This document shows, piece after piece, positions 7,726 through 17,957 of a stretch of 48,578 nucleotides of DNA. The position numbers and the translations under genes are program-made. Each line of letters opens with the position of its first letter. The first letter of the stretch is position 1. Location: contig CALAJH010000055.1 in NCBI GenBank assembly GCA_937922655.1, positions 1 to 48,578 on the forward strand. Direction: 5' to 3'. The notes under the pieces were generated by a model, which was not told the DNA's origin, did not search any database, and was given only the letters and a program-made list of their open reading frames with translations. This stretch comes from an uncultured Bacteroidia bacterium. Its GTDB lineage: Bacteria; Bacteroidota; Bacteroidia; J057; CALAJH01.

Positions 7726-8898
7726 TCAGCGATAAAGGCCGTTCCTTTGGGCAAGGGCACGCTCGACGACAAAGCGGTTCGTTTCGATGCGTATGTTATG
7801 GTAAATTCGCATTTCGTTGACGCGGTCGAACCACGCGTTTCCTTTAAGCAAATAAACGCCGGCGTTAAAGAGGCGGTCCAAAATGCGGAAGGGGTTGTAG
7901 CGCTTGGCCACAGGATGAAACATATAAAGTCGTTGATAAACGTCGTCCCAAGCCTTGACGCAAACGCGATTGATTTTTTCCATGTAATCCGGGGCTTGAA
8001 TTTCGCGGCAAAGGGCATCGAACACCGCCGATTCGTCCGTCAAATGTACACCCGATTCGTCGAATCGAAAAAATACGTGTTCAAAAACCGGCACGTCGTT
8101 CCATTGCAACGCAACCCCCAAAGAGACGTACCAGCGCGGGTCGGGACGGGGTTTGGCGGTCGGAAAATAAAAGTTTCCTAGTGAATAGTAAATCGGCTTT
8201 TCCCGCCAAATTTCACGGGCTTGAAGGACGTGGGGGTGCGAGGCGACGACGGCGTCGGCGCCGGCGTCTATCAAGCCGCGATAGGCGCGGCGCCATTCGG
8301 GAAGCGGCAGGGTTTCCATTTCAAAACCCGCATGCGGCAAAACGACGGTCAAACAACCCTCCGACTTGCAACGGGCGATGGTTTCGTAAATTTGTGGATG
8401 GAAAATCCATGCGTATCCGGGCGCGTCGTCTTCGATTAAACAACCGAATTGGGCTTCGCCCGCCCCTATAAGCGCCAATTTTTTGCCGTTTTTTTCCAAA
8501 ATCAACGGACGATAGGCATCGGCGCGGGTCATGCCGGCACCAAAGGTTTGGATGTTTTTGGCGTGCAATGCGTCGAGAGTGTTTTTCAATCCTTCGGCGC
8601 CGAAATCCATGACGTGGTTGTTGGCCAAAGACGCGACGTTGAATGGAGCCGTCATCCTTTCCCAACCTTCCGATTGGGCTATCGCCGGTCCGATTTTCGG
8701 CAAAGGTTTTGCGCCTCCCGAAACCGGCGCCTCGAAATTCACGACGCGGAAATCAAAAGCCGTAATCCAATCTGCAACCTCTTTTGTATACGGGTTCGAC
8801 GGCGGTACAACGCCCGCCGCCATATCCCCGACAAACAATATTTTCACGTCTAAATAGGATAAACCGATGCCGTTGCGTAATGTAGCGGCATCGGTCAA
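7726..8898 (-). CDS. CapA/PgsA-family metallophosphatase-like protein
   Basis: 390 aa with the calcineurin-like CapA fold signatures: GDMAAG (Gly24-Asp25), NFEAP (54-58), LANNHVMDFG (Asn93, Asn94, His95), His189 in LPHAG, and SHPHV (His221, His223). Together these supply the metal-binding site. CapA/PgsA relatives take part in poly-gamma-glutamate or capsule synthesis, but many are uncharacterised phosphoesterases. No signal peptide or membrane helix is seen, unlike classical PgsA, which argues against a capsule anchor role. The start lies 19 bases after the stop of the giant PKD protein upstream, so the two are probably co-transcribed. The ATG at 8898 is used; a GTG at about codon 18 is an alternative. 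Confidence 0.85.
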   Translation of the reverse strand: MTDAATLRNGIGLSYLDVKILFVGDMAAGVVPPSNPYTKEVADWITAFDFRVVNFEAPVSGGAKPLPKIGPAIAQSEGWERMTAPFNVASLANNHVMDFGAEGLKNTLDALHAKNIQTFGAGMTRADAYRPLILEKNGKKLALIGAGEAQFGCLIEDDAPGYAWIFHPQIYETIARCKSEGCLTVVLPHAGFEMETLPLPEWRRAYRGLIDAGADAVVASHPHVLQAREIWREKPIYYSLGNFYFPTAKPRPDPRWYVSLGVALQWNDVPVFEHVFFRFDESGVHLTDESAVFDALCREIQAPDYMEKINRVCVKAWDDVYQRLYMFHPVAKRYNPFRILDRLFNAGVYLLKGNAWFDRVNEMRIYHNIRIETNRFVVERALAQRNGLYR

Positions 8899-8917
8899 AG
8901 TAAATTTTTTGACCGGC

Positions 8918-11900
8918 TTATCTCACCAATGTAATTTCACCGGTCAGCAACATATCATCGAGTTTGAAAACGTAATAATACACGCCTTCGGCGCAATGGT
9001 TGCCGTTACGGTCTTTTCCGTTCCAACCGATTTTGTAATCGGTGATTTCGTTGGAAACCTGCATACCCCAACGGTCGAATATGATGAGCGAATACTTTTT
9101 CGGCCCGTTGTACACGATGCGAAAAACGTCGTTGGCGCCGTCGTCGTTGGGAGTGAAAATATTGGGAATGTGGATTTGCAAACCAATAATGTATACCGGG
9201 CCTTTCTCCACCACGCTGGTACAACCTTGCGCGTCGTAAGCGATAAGCCGAATGGGGTTCAGAGTGTCGTCGTAGACGTATTCGCGTTCGAACTCTCGCT
9301 CGTTAATGACGATTTCCCCGTATTGTTTGGCCTCGATTTCCCAGACGATGCTGTCCGCAAAAGCGGACTTGTCCGTGAATTTCACTCGCGTATCGCCGGG
9401 ATAGTACAAGCGCAAGGGGAACGGAAGATTCGGGTCGTCGTTAAGGATGAAATCCGCCACGGGGCGGCTGACGGAAACGTAATCGTAGCGGATGGTGCTG
9501 TCCACACAACCGTTTTGGTCGCGCACGACAAGTTTTATCGTGTAGGTACCGCGATTTTGATAGACGTGAACGGGTTCGGGGTCGGTGGAGGTGTTGCCGT
9601 CGCCGAAGTCCCAAAAATAAGTTGCGGAACCGGAATTTTGCGTGCGGTTTTCAAAAACGGTCGGCTCGCCCAAACAGCTGTGGCGCGGTACGTCGAACCT
9701 TGCTATCGGCGTAACGAGCGGAGTATAGGTCATGGTCGTTTCCGCCCAACAGTTGTTGGCGTTCTTTGCCCTCAGCCGTATGGATATGGTTCTGCCGGAC
9801 ATTTCGGGCGGAATTTCGTACCGAAACTGACGAGTGTAACCTTCGACCGTACCGTCGGCGTCGATGTCCCATTCGTAGTCCACGGCGTATCGGGATAGGT
9901 TTTTAAATTCAAGCGTCGTCGGCAGACAGCGCGGGGTTTGGTCGAAGGAAAAGTTGGGAATCGCTTCGCGAAATATGGTTAGCGTGTCGTAAAACGCGGC
10001 GGCACGCGGACAAATTTCGGCATTGTAAGCCAAAGCCTGAATAGCGAAGGAGCAGAAAGAGTCTTGACAGTACGGGTTGGGCGGGTTGTTGTCCCATCGT
10101 TGGGATTTGGCCAACTCCGGATAACGAAAATCGTAATACCACGACTGATATTCGTTGTAGTCGGGAAAAAGACCACACTCTGCTTGAACGGCCGGAGGAG
10201 CGTATTCCTGCATACCCGTGAAACTTTCCGACAACTCTATGATTGTATCTCCGAAGTTTACACGTACGGTATTGAAAAGATAACTTCGATTCTCGAAGTA
10301 AGCACGGAAGTTGGTGCAACTACGTTTGGGACAAAAATTGAGTTCCGCACGAGGGCCGCGCAAACATACGGTATCGCGCATGGTTTTGCGGCAACCGTTG
10401 ACGTCGACAATTTCCACCACCACGGGCTGACAACCAAAATTTGAAAATTCATGTTGTAAGATATAAAGAGGAACGGGCGTGGGCAAAACAAAGGTAGTGT
10501 CGTAATCGGTAAAAATAAAACGATACCTGACGGCCTCGGGGGCTATAACAGTGAAATTGATAATGGCGTCACAAGCCTGTTCGTCGTCCGGTACAATCAA
10601 CGTACCTATGGCCTCGGTTACCTGAACGTCCAAGAAGGTGTCGTGGGTACAAAGATAATTGGCGTAAGGAGGAGTAAAGCCGACGGTAAAACGCACCCTG
10701 TACGTACCCGCTTCGGGAAAATTGAAACACATTTCGTTGGGCGTGCCGAAGATGTTATGCGGCGGAATGGGTGGCGAGACGTCCCATGCAAAAGCATTGG
10801 CCGTCGGGTCGGGGTCGTTGATTTGGCTCGAACCTTTTATACAATACGGCACCCCTTTGCAAGGAAGTTTGTCGGGCGGAGTCATCACGGCCCGTATGCC
10901 CGAATAAAAATCCCCTAAATCCAACGTAGTTTTACAACCCGCGGTATTCGTTAATTCAACGGAAATTTTATATACTCCTTTTTGAGAAAACTTCGCTCCC
11001 CAACGATGTTGATTGCCCGTGGAGCCGTAAGATTCAAATGTTATGCTTCCGTCATTGGGCTGGTAGCTCCATACAAAGTTGCTTATTTGGGCCGGTACGG
11101 AGGTAACGGTGATGGTGATGGTGTCGGTCCAAGTGGGGTCCAAGCATCCGCGTCGAAACATTGGCACACCGGTAGCCTTTAAGCCGTTGACGGTAATGGC
11201 CCTGTCGATAAAGGTGTCCCGAGGACAAAAACCCATGTCCAAGTTGGCGACCCTTTGCCGGATGTAATACGTACCGGGAGTTTGCGAAGAAAAACACGGA
11301 TTTTCGTCGGCGGAGAAGCGGGTGCCGGGACCTTGGGGAGGATTCGGCATAAAAATGTCCACGCCTTGTTGATAATAATAATATTCGTAAAGAAAAGGAA
11401 TGCCGGCGGGAGCGTTGTCGGGACAAAGCGAAACCTTGTTTTGAATATTGGCGCATTCGCCCGTACAGACGACGGTGTTGTCGATAACGAAATTGGGGCA
11501 GGGCTGTGCCTCGACAACATAGGCGTTGAACTGTCGGGTAATGCAGCATCCGCCGCAACAAACCCGGATGTGGATGTCGTAGTAGTCGGGGTAGCTGTTA
11601 AAGGTAAAGTTAAATTGCGTTTGGCCGGGTTCCAACTGTACCACGCCCGCCGTATCGTTGGGCGGATTGGCGTAAGGATAATCGTTGGGGGGCATGCGCT
11701 GTAAAATTATCGCCGTGTAAGTACAACCGGGTTGCACTTGGGTCAGCGTGAAGGTCGAAGTGTGCGGAGAGGTACACAAAGCACGGTCGATAATGGGAGC
11801 GGACATATCCACCGCGGGAGTAATTCCGCTGGCGCTCAGCCAATTGGAATACGTCGTACATTGTCCGACGATGTGCAGCAAGCGGAAGCTTAGTTGTCCG

Positions 11901-13003
11901 TTTCGGCATCGGTAATAAGCCGTATCCGAAGGAGGATTGTGAGTAATGCCGGGGCCGATAGGGTTGCCGCCGTCATCCTGTCCCTCCCACACCCATTGCC
12001 CGACGGCGGGCAGCGGATTCGGCTGAACGATGCGTATGGGAAAGACATCTCCCGAACAGCACGTGGCCGGCGGCGGCGTAACCCACGCAATTTGCGGTTG
12101 GAGAGGCTGACTGAGAGTGACGGTGATGTTGCGCGTGTTTTCGTAAGTGCACCCGGTGGCGGTCGTTATGCGCAAAGTAACGGAATACGTACCCGGCCCC
12201 GGAAAGGTGGAAGATATCGTCCCTCCCTGTCCACCGCCCGGCGAGCCGCCTTCAATCGTCCATGCATAATTGGTTATCGTTTGTTGGCCGCAATTTTCCG
12301 ACGCGGTAAAATTGACGGTCATCGGCTCGCCCAGGCAAAAGTCCAACCCCGTATTGGCAAACGACGCCGGACATGGCGGAAATACGTTCACTATGCAGTC
12401 GAACACGCGTTCGATGACGCAACCCGCCGTGTTGGGCGGCGTGTACCGAACCGTCAAATTCTTACAACCCAGCGTATTGGGGATAACATTGACGCACCCA
12501 CCTCCCACGACCGGGTTTTGATTGGAAACCACCCAAGTACAGCATTCGGGACACGCTTGACAAGCGGGAATACAAAAAGTATAAGGCTCGTTCGTAGTCG
12601 TACAAATGCCCGGAAACGACGAAGGTTCAAGCGTCAGCTCCTCAGGAAATACGGGAACCATGCGGGTAATAGTACAAACCTCGCCGGAGGGCAAAAAAAT
12701 TCGCAGCGTAACGTTGTACATCCCATAATCCAATGTCTGAAAATATGAACATCCCCAATAAGATATCGTTTGGCCGGAAGGCGGGATAATCGTCCACTGA
12801 ACGTTCGAACACCAATCGGAATTGGGAATGCCGGTGGAAGTGAAGGTTATCAAAATCGACGGCGGACATAAGCCGTCGTTGGATACGGTGAAGTCAAAAC
12901 CGCCGCACTGCGCCGCCGCCTTCGTTCCCCAAAGGGCCGGAAAGAGCATCAACACGAACAGCCTAGCCATCCTCGCCATAACCGTAGTTTTAAAGGTCTT
13001 CAT
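8918..13003 (-). CDS. Giant PKD-repeat surface protein with T9SS type B (gliding-motility C-terminal) domain
   Basis: 1361 aa. The signal peptide (about 1-32, ending KAAAQ) is followed by many Ig-like/PKD-type beta domains rich in Cys, Pro and Asn. One clear PKD domain near residues 1130-1205 has YFWDFGDGNTSTDPEPVHVY. The last 90 residues (IPNIFTPNDDGANDVFRI ... FDRWGMQVS ... GWNGKDRNG ... GVYYYVFKL) are the gliding-motility-associated type B sorting domain. That domain sends cargo through the type IX system for surface attachment via PorP/SprF-type partners. Such proteins are adhesins or motility-surface components; the ligand is unknown. It is the first gene of a likely two-gene transcript with the CapA-like gene. 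Confidence 0.9.
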   Translation of the reverse strand: MKTFKTTVMARMARLFVLMLFPALWGTKAAAQCGGFDFTVSNDGLCPPSILITFTSTGIPNSDWCSNVQWTIIPPSGQTISYWGCSYFQTLDYGMYNVTLRIFLPSGEVCTITRMVPVFPEELTLEPSSFPGICTTTNEPYTFCIPACQACPECCTWVVSNQNPVVGGGCVNVIPNTLGCKNLTVRYTPPNTAGCVIERVFDCIVNVFPPCPASFANTGLDFCLGEPMTVNFTASENCGQQTITNYAWTIEGGSPGGGQGGTISSTFPGPGTYSVTLRITTATGCTYENTRNITVTLSQPLQPQIAWVTPPPATCCSGDVFPIRIVQPNPLPAVGQWVWEGQDDGGNPIGPGITHNPPSDTAYYRCRNGQLSFRLLHIVGQCTTYSNWLSASGITPAVDMSAPIIDRALCTSPHTSTFTLTQVQPGCTYTAIILQRMPPNDYPYANPPNDTAGVVQLEPGQTQFNFTFNSYPDYYDIHIRVCCGGCCITRQFNAYVVEAQPCPNFVIDNTVVCTGECANIQNKVSLCPDNAPAGIPFLYEYYYYQQGVDIFMPNPPQGPGTRFSADENPCFSSQTPGTYYIRQRVANLDMGFCPRDTFIDRAITVNGLKATGVPMFRRGCLDPTWTDTITITVTSVPAQISNFVWSYQPNDGSITFESYGSTGNQHRWGAKFSQKGVYKISVELTNTAGCKTTLDLGDFYSGIRAVMTPPDKLPCKGVPYCIKGSSQINDPDPTANAFAWDVSPPIPPHNIFGTPNEMCFNFPEAGTYRVRFTVGFTPPYANYLCTHDTFLDVQVTEAIGTLIVPDDEQACDAIINFTVIAPEAVRYRFIFTDYDTTFVLPTPVPLYILQHEFSNFGCQPVVVEIVDVNGCRKTMRDTVCLRGPRAELNFCPKRSCTNFRAYFENRSYLFNTVRVNFGDTIIELSESFTGMQEYAPPAVQAECGLFPDYNEYQSWYYDFRYPELAKSQRWDNNPPNPYCQDSFCSFAIQALAYNAEICPRAAAFYDTLTIFREAIPNFSFDQTPRCLPTTLEFKNLSRYAVDYEWDIDADGTVEGYTRQFRYEIPPEMSGRTISIRLRAKNANNCWAETTMTYTPLVTPIARFDVPRHSCLGEPTVFENRTQNSGSATYFWDFGDGNTSTDPEPVHVYQNRGTYTIKLVVRDQNGCVDSTIRYDYVSVSRPVADFILNDDPNLPFPLRLYYPGDTRVKFTDKSAFADSIVWEIEAKQYGEIVINEREFEREYVYDDTLNPIRLIAYDAQGCTSVVEKGPVYIIGLQIHIPNIFTPNDDGANDVFRIVYNGPKKYSLIIFDRWGMQVSNEITDYKIGWNGKDRNGNHCAEGVYYYVFKLDDMLLTGEITLVR

Positions 13004-13265
13004 CCTCGTCTATTTTCGCATTCCCTTGGATGGGAACGTCAAAAAATTGTTGGGTAAATTCTTTTCTTAAAGCGTTTGCACGATAACGTCCAAAACGGGA
13101 CAGGTTTTGACACGCACGTGAGCGCAAAATTAAATGCAATATAGCAAAAGAATGCAAGTAGATTATCAACGGGGTAAACGAACGGTAAAAAATCAACTCC
13201 GAACGGAAAAAATTCATCGCGTCCGCAAAGCGCCCGTGGCTCTTGTATGCATTCCACCTTGTTTA

Positions 13266-14810
13266 TTATTTTTCCGAGGTTCCCGAAACGTTTTTGGGTG
13301 TATCTTTTTCCGTTGCGTCAAAACCGCGAATGGCCACGGTTACGTCGGTTTTGAAGCGGCCTTGGGTTTTTTCGGCGTTGGGAGCGTGCATGTTGATAAA
13401 CATGGTGTCGAAATTAGGCGTAAAACATGGACCGGTGGGTTCGGCGCCGGCGGGAGCAATCAAAAATCGTTTAAGGTCGTCGACTTTGGGATTTTTGACT
13501 TTCAAGTCCAAAGCGTAAACTTCATTGACGGCGTAGTCCTTGACGTGCTCGGGAACGCGCCCATCGCTCAGACCGTTCAAATCTTCGCATATATATAGGA
13601 CGTTGCGCTTGAAATCGACGACAAGATTGTCGGGATTGGCCAGATGGTTGTTGGATTTTTCGCCTTTTCCACCGACCAAAAACGGGGTGATGGTTTCGGT
13701 TTTGGGGTCGTATTTGAGCAGGCGTCCGTATTTGTCGGAATAATTTATGCCGTCGGAACTCAGCGTTTTCAAATGCGGCGCGATTTTGCCGCCCAAGGCG
13801 AACGCGCCCGACAAATCCACTTTATCCATTCCCGTTTCCGCAAGAATGAGATATCCTTCGGGGGTGGATTCGATATCTTCGAGACGAATGAAAACGGAGG
13901 CGCCTTTTTTGAGGGCGATTTCCCGGATGTTGTTTAACGAGTCGCGTTCGGAGGGCAGGGCAATCCATTCGCCTTTGCCGCCGTCGCCGGTAAACTTAAA
14001 GGCATAAAGCGTTCCTTCGGCCAAAACCCCGGCTTTTTTCGCCACAAACTTAAAAAACAACCCCGGCGCATAGTCGTCGCACATATAAACGGTTTTGGAG
14101 TCGGGCATGCAGACCACGCCCTCGTGCGAGAAACGCCCCATCGAAAAATGTTTGCCCGTGATTTTACGCGTGTGGGGATTGACCTCCACCACCCAACCGT
14201 AGTTCAAATAACGCGGGTAGTTTTTGTAGTCGGACGTATCGCGAATGCCTTTGCCTCCGTTGTAAATTTCGGCGTTGGATTTGGGTTCGAACTCTTCGGA
14301 AGTCAAAACCGTACCCCAAGGGGTAAGGGTTCCAAGACAATTTTTCCACGTTCCACCCACCGACGAAAAATCCACCGTAAAGCCGCGCCCGGCCTTGCGC
14401 CAAAGCGTGTCCCGGCGAATGACGCGCAGTACCGTCGCCCCTCCGCCGTCGCCGAGCATGTCGCTGCTGTCCGCCGTTTCGTGGTTCACCCACAGCAAAC
14501 CCACTTCATGCGGGTCGGTGGGAGCGTTGGGATACACTTTGGGGTCGGGGACGGGAATGTTGCGGGGATTTTGACGCATGGGCGTGTAGACGCTCATGTC
14601 GAATTTACCACGGGACTTGCCCATTTTGGCGTTCGGAGCCACGACCGATTCCCCTTGGTTAAACAAAAAATCGTATCGCAGGCCCGGCGCCAAAACCATT
14701 TCCTTCGGTGCAAAGTTTGTGTCGCAGACGGCGAACGGTACTTTGCCCGTCTGAGCCGACGCGTTGCCAACCCACGCCGACCATGCCGCTAAGACTATCC
14801 AATTTTTCAT
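13266..14810 (-). CDS. PhoX-like (DUF839) secreted phosphatase
   Basis: 514 aa with a signal peptide (about 1-20, ending NASAQ). The body has PhoX-family features: LLWVNHE, a central SHEG in MGRFSHEGVV, VYMCDDYAPG and, towards the end, YICEDLNG. PhoX enzymes are periplasmic or surface calcium/iron-dependent beta-propeller alkaline phosphatases that release phosphate from organic esters. No T9SS C-terminal domain is present, so a periplasmic location is likely. Upstream on minus a TAAATTTG (14825-14818) lies seven bases before the ATG, a possible -7 box giving an almost leaderless transcript; no good -33 box is seen. Confidence 0.85.
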   Translation of the reverse strand: MKNWIVLAAWSAWVGNASAQTGKVPFAVCDTNFAPKEMVLAPGLRYDFLFNQGESVVAPNAKMGKSRGKFDMSVYTPMRQNPRNIPVPDPKVYPNAPTDPHEVGLLWVNHETADSSDMLGDGGGATVLRVIRRDTLWRKAGRGFTVDFSSVGGTWKNCLGTLTPWGTVLTSEEFEPKSNAEIYNGGKGIRDTSDYKNYPRYLNYGWVVEVNPHTRKITGKHFSMGRFSHEGVVCMPDSKTVYMCDDYAPGLFFKFVAKKAGVLAEGTLYAFKFTGDGGKGEWIALPSERDSLNNIREIALKKGASVFIRLEDIESTPEGYLILAETGMDKVDLSGAFALGGKIAPHLKTLSSDGINYSDKYGRLLKYDPKTETITPFLVGGKGEKSNNHLANPDNLVVDFKRNVLYICEDLNGLSDGRVPEHVKDYAVNEVYALDLKVKNPKVDDLKRFLIAPAGAEPTGPCFTPNFDTMFINMHAPNAEKTQGRFKTDVTVAIRGFDATEKDTPKNVSGTSEK

Positions 14811-14986
14811 CGTATTGCAAATTTACGCCAAATTTTTCGTCCGGCGCCCGCCTTTGCCGCGAAATGTGCATAGCTTGCGTTAAATGTAGATAAATCTTCG
14901 ATAAATTTCAAACCAACAATTCCTCGTGCCGACAAGATTCATTGGAACGAGAAGAGGGTGGCTTTACTCCCAAGACCCAATAAAAA

Positions 14987-15010
14987 ACGGCACGCGCGAG
15001 GGCGTGCCGT
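14987..15010 (-). terminator. Intrinsic terminator of the SprB-repeat gene
   Basis: On the minus strand ACGGCACGC and GCGTGCCGT form a perfect nine-pair stem with a six-base loop, followed at once by TTTTTATT. It lies about 50 bases after the stop codon at 15060, in the right direction. Confidence 0.88.
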
Positions 15011-15059
15011 TCGTTTTTCTACATAAAAAATGTTTTTTTGTTTTTGAGAAGAACGAGGC

Positions 15060-17957
15060 CTACTCCAACACGAGCCGGAAAGTTGCAACGTCGGCGCCCG
15101 AGCGCACCCGCACCATGTAAAGGCCGCGCGAAAGCGAATCGGTGGATACAACGACTTCTTGCAAAGCGCCGCCGGAACGCGCGACAACCGTTTTGCCCGT
15201 CAAATCCAAAATTTCGAGCGTTGCCGAAATCGGCGTTTCAAAACGAAGCGTAAAGCCTTCGCGTGCCGGATTGGGGTAAAGCGTCACGCCCGGCAAAGCG
15301 CCGAAATTTCGGCGGTCGGTCGTTTGCCGGATTTCCAAACGGTCGGAATGCACCACAAGGGTAAACGAGGCCGTCGGCAAATCGGCGCTCAGCGTAACGG
15401 TGGGAGCCGCCGAATTGTTTACGCCCATTTTGTCCGCAAATATTCGATAAACGCCCATGGCCAACGTCTTGAAGGCAAAACGCCCCATTGCGTCGGTAAC
15501 GATGCGGCGCACGGGCTTGCCCGCATGCATGAGTATCAGCGGCAGGCCGGAGACCGCTTGTTCTTCGGCCGTTTTGCCCGAACCGTCGCCGACGGCGACG
15601 CCGTCGATTTCCCCCTCGCCCTCGTTTTCCGTCAATGCAATCATTTCAACGACGGCAAAATGCTGGGTGCAACCCACCGCCTCGATGGCTTGTGCATCCT
15701 GAATCACGCAAGACGAAGGATAGTAAGTGGGAATGTAGCCTTCGGCTTGCGCTTCCACCAAAACATAGTAGACCGAACCGTTGCCCAAAGGCGTTTGGAA
15801 AGAATAATATCCCGACGCATTGGTCGTTTGGGTATCCACCACCACAATTTCCCCGGTTTGCGGATAGTAGGCAAGAAGCTTGACCAACGCCGAAGCGTGC
15901 GTACTGTCGGAAAAAACCACCAAGCCGTTTATCGCCACGCTTCCGCCTTGACAACCCACCACAAACTCTGCCGACGCACTGCAACCCGAGGCGTCTTGTA
16001 CCGTTACCCAATAATAACCCGGCGCCAATCCGCCGACGTTTTGCGTCGTCGCGCCGTTCGACCACAAGAAGCTATACGGCGGCGTACCGCCCAAATTCGT
16101 CAGCGTGATTTGACCGTCTTGGCAGGTTTCGCAACCGGCGTTGACAACCGTACCCGAAACCTCGAAACCCGCAACCGTAACGTTGTGCGTGCCTTCCCAA
16201 CGTTCGCCCGTCGCGGTATTGACGGACACGAATTTAAACGTCGTCGTTTGATGGACGACCACCGTCAATTCCGTCCCGTAACCGAGGGTGTCGCCCGATT
16301 CGTTGAGCCAAAAATGGACTTGCACGGCGGGTTCGGGAGCGTGGCCCACCAAGGTAACCGTTTGACCGCAGCCCGCCGATGCGGGGCCGGTGATTTCGGC
16401 CTCGAATACGGCCGCGGTATCCTGAAAAAGCGAAAACCATGTCGTTCCCGTACAACCTTCGGCGTCGGTAACCCAAATTTGATAACTGCCGCTACCCAGT
16501 CCTTCGAGCGTAAAATTGGTCGTGGTAAAGGACAGACTCTCGCCGTTGAATTCTACGGTAAGGGGGGGAACGGCGTCGTGAACGACGAAAAAGGCCGTTC
16601 CGTCGGTACACTCTTCGCACGATGGCGGATTGCTTTGCGTCAAAACGATTTCGGGGCCTTCGACGCTCACCCAAACGTATCCGTAATACATCTGACCGTT
16701 GAAGCCTTGCGCAACGACGCGAAGCGATTGGGAATACGTCGCCAAAAACTCGATTTCCGTACCGAAACCCACGACGTTGCCGTTTTCGTCGAACCAGAAG
16801 ATGCTTTCGGCGTTGACGCCGGGCGGAGGATAAGCGTGAATGACGACGGGTTCGGTTTCGCCGCATTCGATAAACACGTGTTCGTCGGTGGGCAACCAGC
16901 CCGTAGGGTCCACGGGCATGGGACCGACGGTAAACGTTCCCCAACCCGAACATCCCGTCGCGTCGATGACCTGAACGTCGTAATGTCCGGGGGCAAGCCC
17001 CGAAATTTCGGCCGTCGTTTGACCGCCGGGGTGCCAATAATAAGCAAACGGAGGCGTTCCCGAAGCGGAAACGCTAATGGCGCCGTCCGTGCATTCGAAA
17101 CAGCTTGCGTCCGTAACCGTTCCCGTTACCTCCAAAGCCGGCGTTTGTACGAAAACGCTTTGGTAATTGGTTTCACCCGTCGACGGGTCGGTTACCTCGA
17201 CACGAACCATCCCTCCCCCGCTCAACGTAATACTCGACTGATTGACGTATTGGGTTTCTTCCCATGTATTCGGGTTGTAAACCCACCAAACGTTGTTGTA
17301 GTTTCCGGGGGGATTGACGTTTAAGGTCAAGGTAATGGAATCCCCGCAATCGATTTCCACAAATTCGGGTCCCAAATCCACTTGAAACGAGGGAACGTAT
17401 CCAATCCACGCCCACGCCTCGGTCGAACAGCCCCCGCCGTCGATAATCGTAACGATATACTGTCCGGGAGTAAGACCTGTAAACACGGGATTGGACGTGG
17501 TCGTGCCGTTGAATGCAAAGGTGAAAGGCGGCCGGTCGCCGTTCACTTCAAGGGTAAACGAGCCATTGGGGCAGGTGTAACACGAAGCGTCGGTGGAATT
17601 GACCCAAGCCTCGATGTCAAAGACGGAAACAGAGGTTTGTACGATTTGCGTTATGCTGTCGCCGGTAACGGGGTCGTAATAAACGGCGTAAAGGGCGATG
17701 GTCGCGTCGTAGTAGGCTTGATAACTCAACGTTGGTCCGTAGCCAAGTACAAACCATCCCCCGTTGGGGCCGTCGTACAATTCGCACCATTGATATTGAA
17801 CGTCGCCGGCGGAGGTACCGCCTTGGGCGGTAAATTCAATCATCGTTCCGGCGCAAACCTCGGGGTCGGCGGGAGTGATATACACTTGGGCCCGCGCCTC
17901 GCAAGCCAAAAACAGCGTCGTTAAAGCCGCCAAAATTCGATACATTTTTTTTCGCAT
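15060..17957 (-). CDS. SprB-repeat surface protein with T9SS type A domain
   Basis: 965 aa. The start is taken at the ATG at 17957 because it begins a signal peptide (MRKKMYRILAALTTLFLACEARAQ); the frame is open to 18068. The mature protein alternates an Ig-like module and a SprB repeat four times. Each SprB repeat opens with a CxxC (CYTC, CFEC, CEEC, CETC), carries a PPF/PPL/PPY turn, and closes with GxY-x-V-x-D-x-x-GC. Two carboxypeptidase-regulatory-like beta domains follow (about 690-890). A type A type IX sorting domain ends it (VTLYPNPAREGFTLRF ... ILDLTGKTV ... SRGLYMVRV). SprB is the mobile gliding adhesin of Flavobacterium, and repeats of this type occur in many surface adhesins. It is monocistronic, with a strong terminator downstream. 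Confidence 0.92.
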   Translation of the reverse strand: MRKKMYRILAALTTLFLACEARAQVYITPADPEVCAGTMIEFTAQGGTSAGDVQYQWCELYDGPNGGWFVLGYGPTLSYQAYYDATIALYAVYYDPVTGDSITQIVQTSVSVFDIEAWVNSTDASCYTCPNGSFTLEVNGDRPPFTFAFNGTTTSNPVFTGLTPGQYIVTIIDGGGCSTEAWAWIGYVPSFQVDLGPEFVEIDCGDSITLTLNVNPPGNYNNVWWVYNPNTWEETQYVNQSSITLSGGGMVRVEVTDPSTGETNYQSVFVQTPALEVTGTVTDASCFECTDGAISVSASGTPPFAYYWHPGGQTTAEISGLAPGHYDVQVIDATGCSGWGTFTVGPMPVDPTGWLPTDEHVFIECGETEPVVIHAYPPPGVNAESIFWFDENGNVVGFGTEIEFLATYSQSLRVVAQGFNGQMYYGYVWVSVEGPEIVLTQSNPPSCEECTDGTAFFVVHDAVPPLTVEFNGESLSFTTTNFTLEGLGSGSYQIWVTDAEGCTGTTWFSLFQDTAAVFEAEITGPASAGCGQTVTLVGHAPEPAVQVHFWLNESGDTLGYGTELTVVVHQTTTFKFVSVNTATGERWEGTHNVTVAGFEVSGTVVNAGCETCQDGQITLTNLGGTPPYSFLWSNGATTQNVGGLAPGYYWVTVQDASGCSASAEFVVGCQGGSVAINGLVVFSDSTHASALVKLLAYYPQTGEIVVVDTQTTNASGYYSFQTPLGNGSVYYVLVEAQAEGYIPTYYPSSCVIQDAQAIEAVGCTQHFAVVEMIALTENEGEGEIDGVAVGDGSGKTAEEQAVSGLPLILMHAGKPVRRIVTDAMGRFAFKTLAMGVYRIFADKMGVNNSAAPTVTLSADLPTASFTLVVHSDRLEIRQTTDRRNFGALPGVTLYPNPAREGFTLRFETPISATLEILDLTGKTVVARSGGALQEVVVSTDSLSRGLYMVRVRSGADVATFRLVLE

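Noticed and set aside
15159-17324. 721-codon plus-strand frame
   Set aside because: It is the antisense shadow of the SprB-repeat gene, made by its GC-rich codon use. The product is Arg/His-rich with no domain, while the minus strand has a signal peptide, repeats and a sorting domain.
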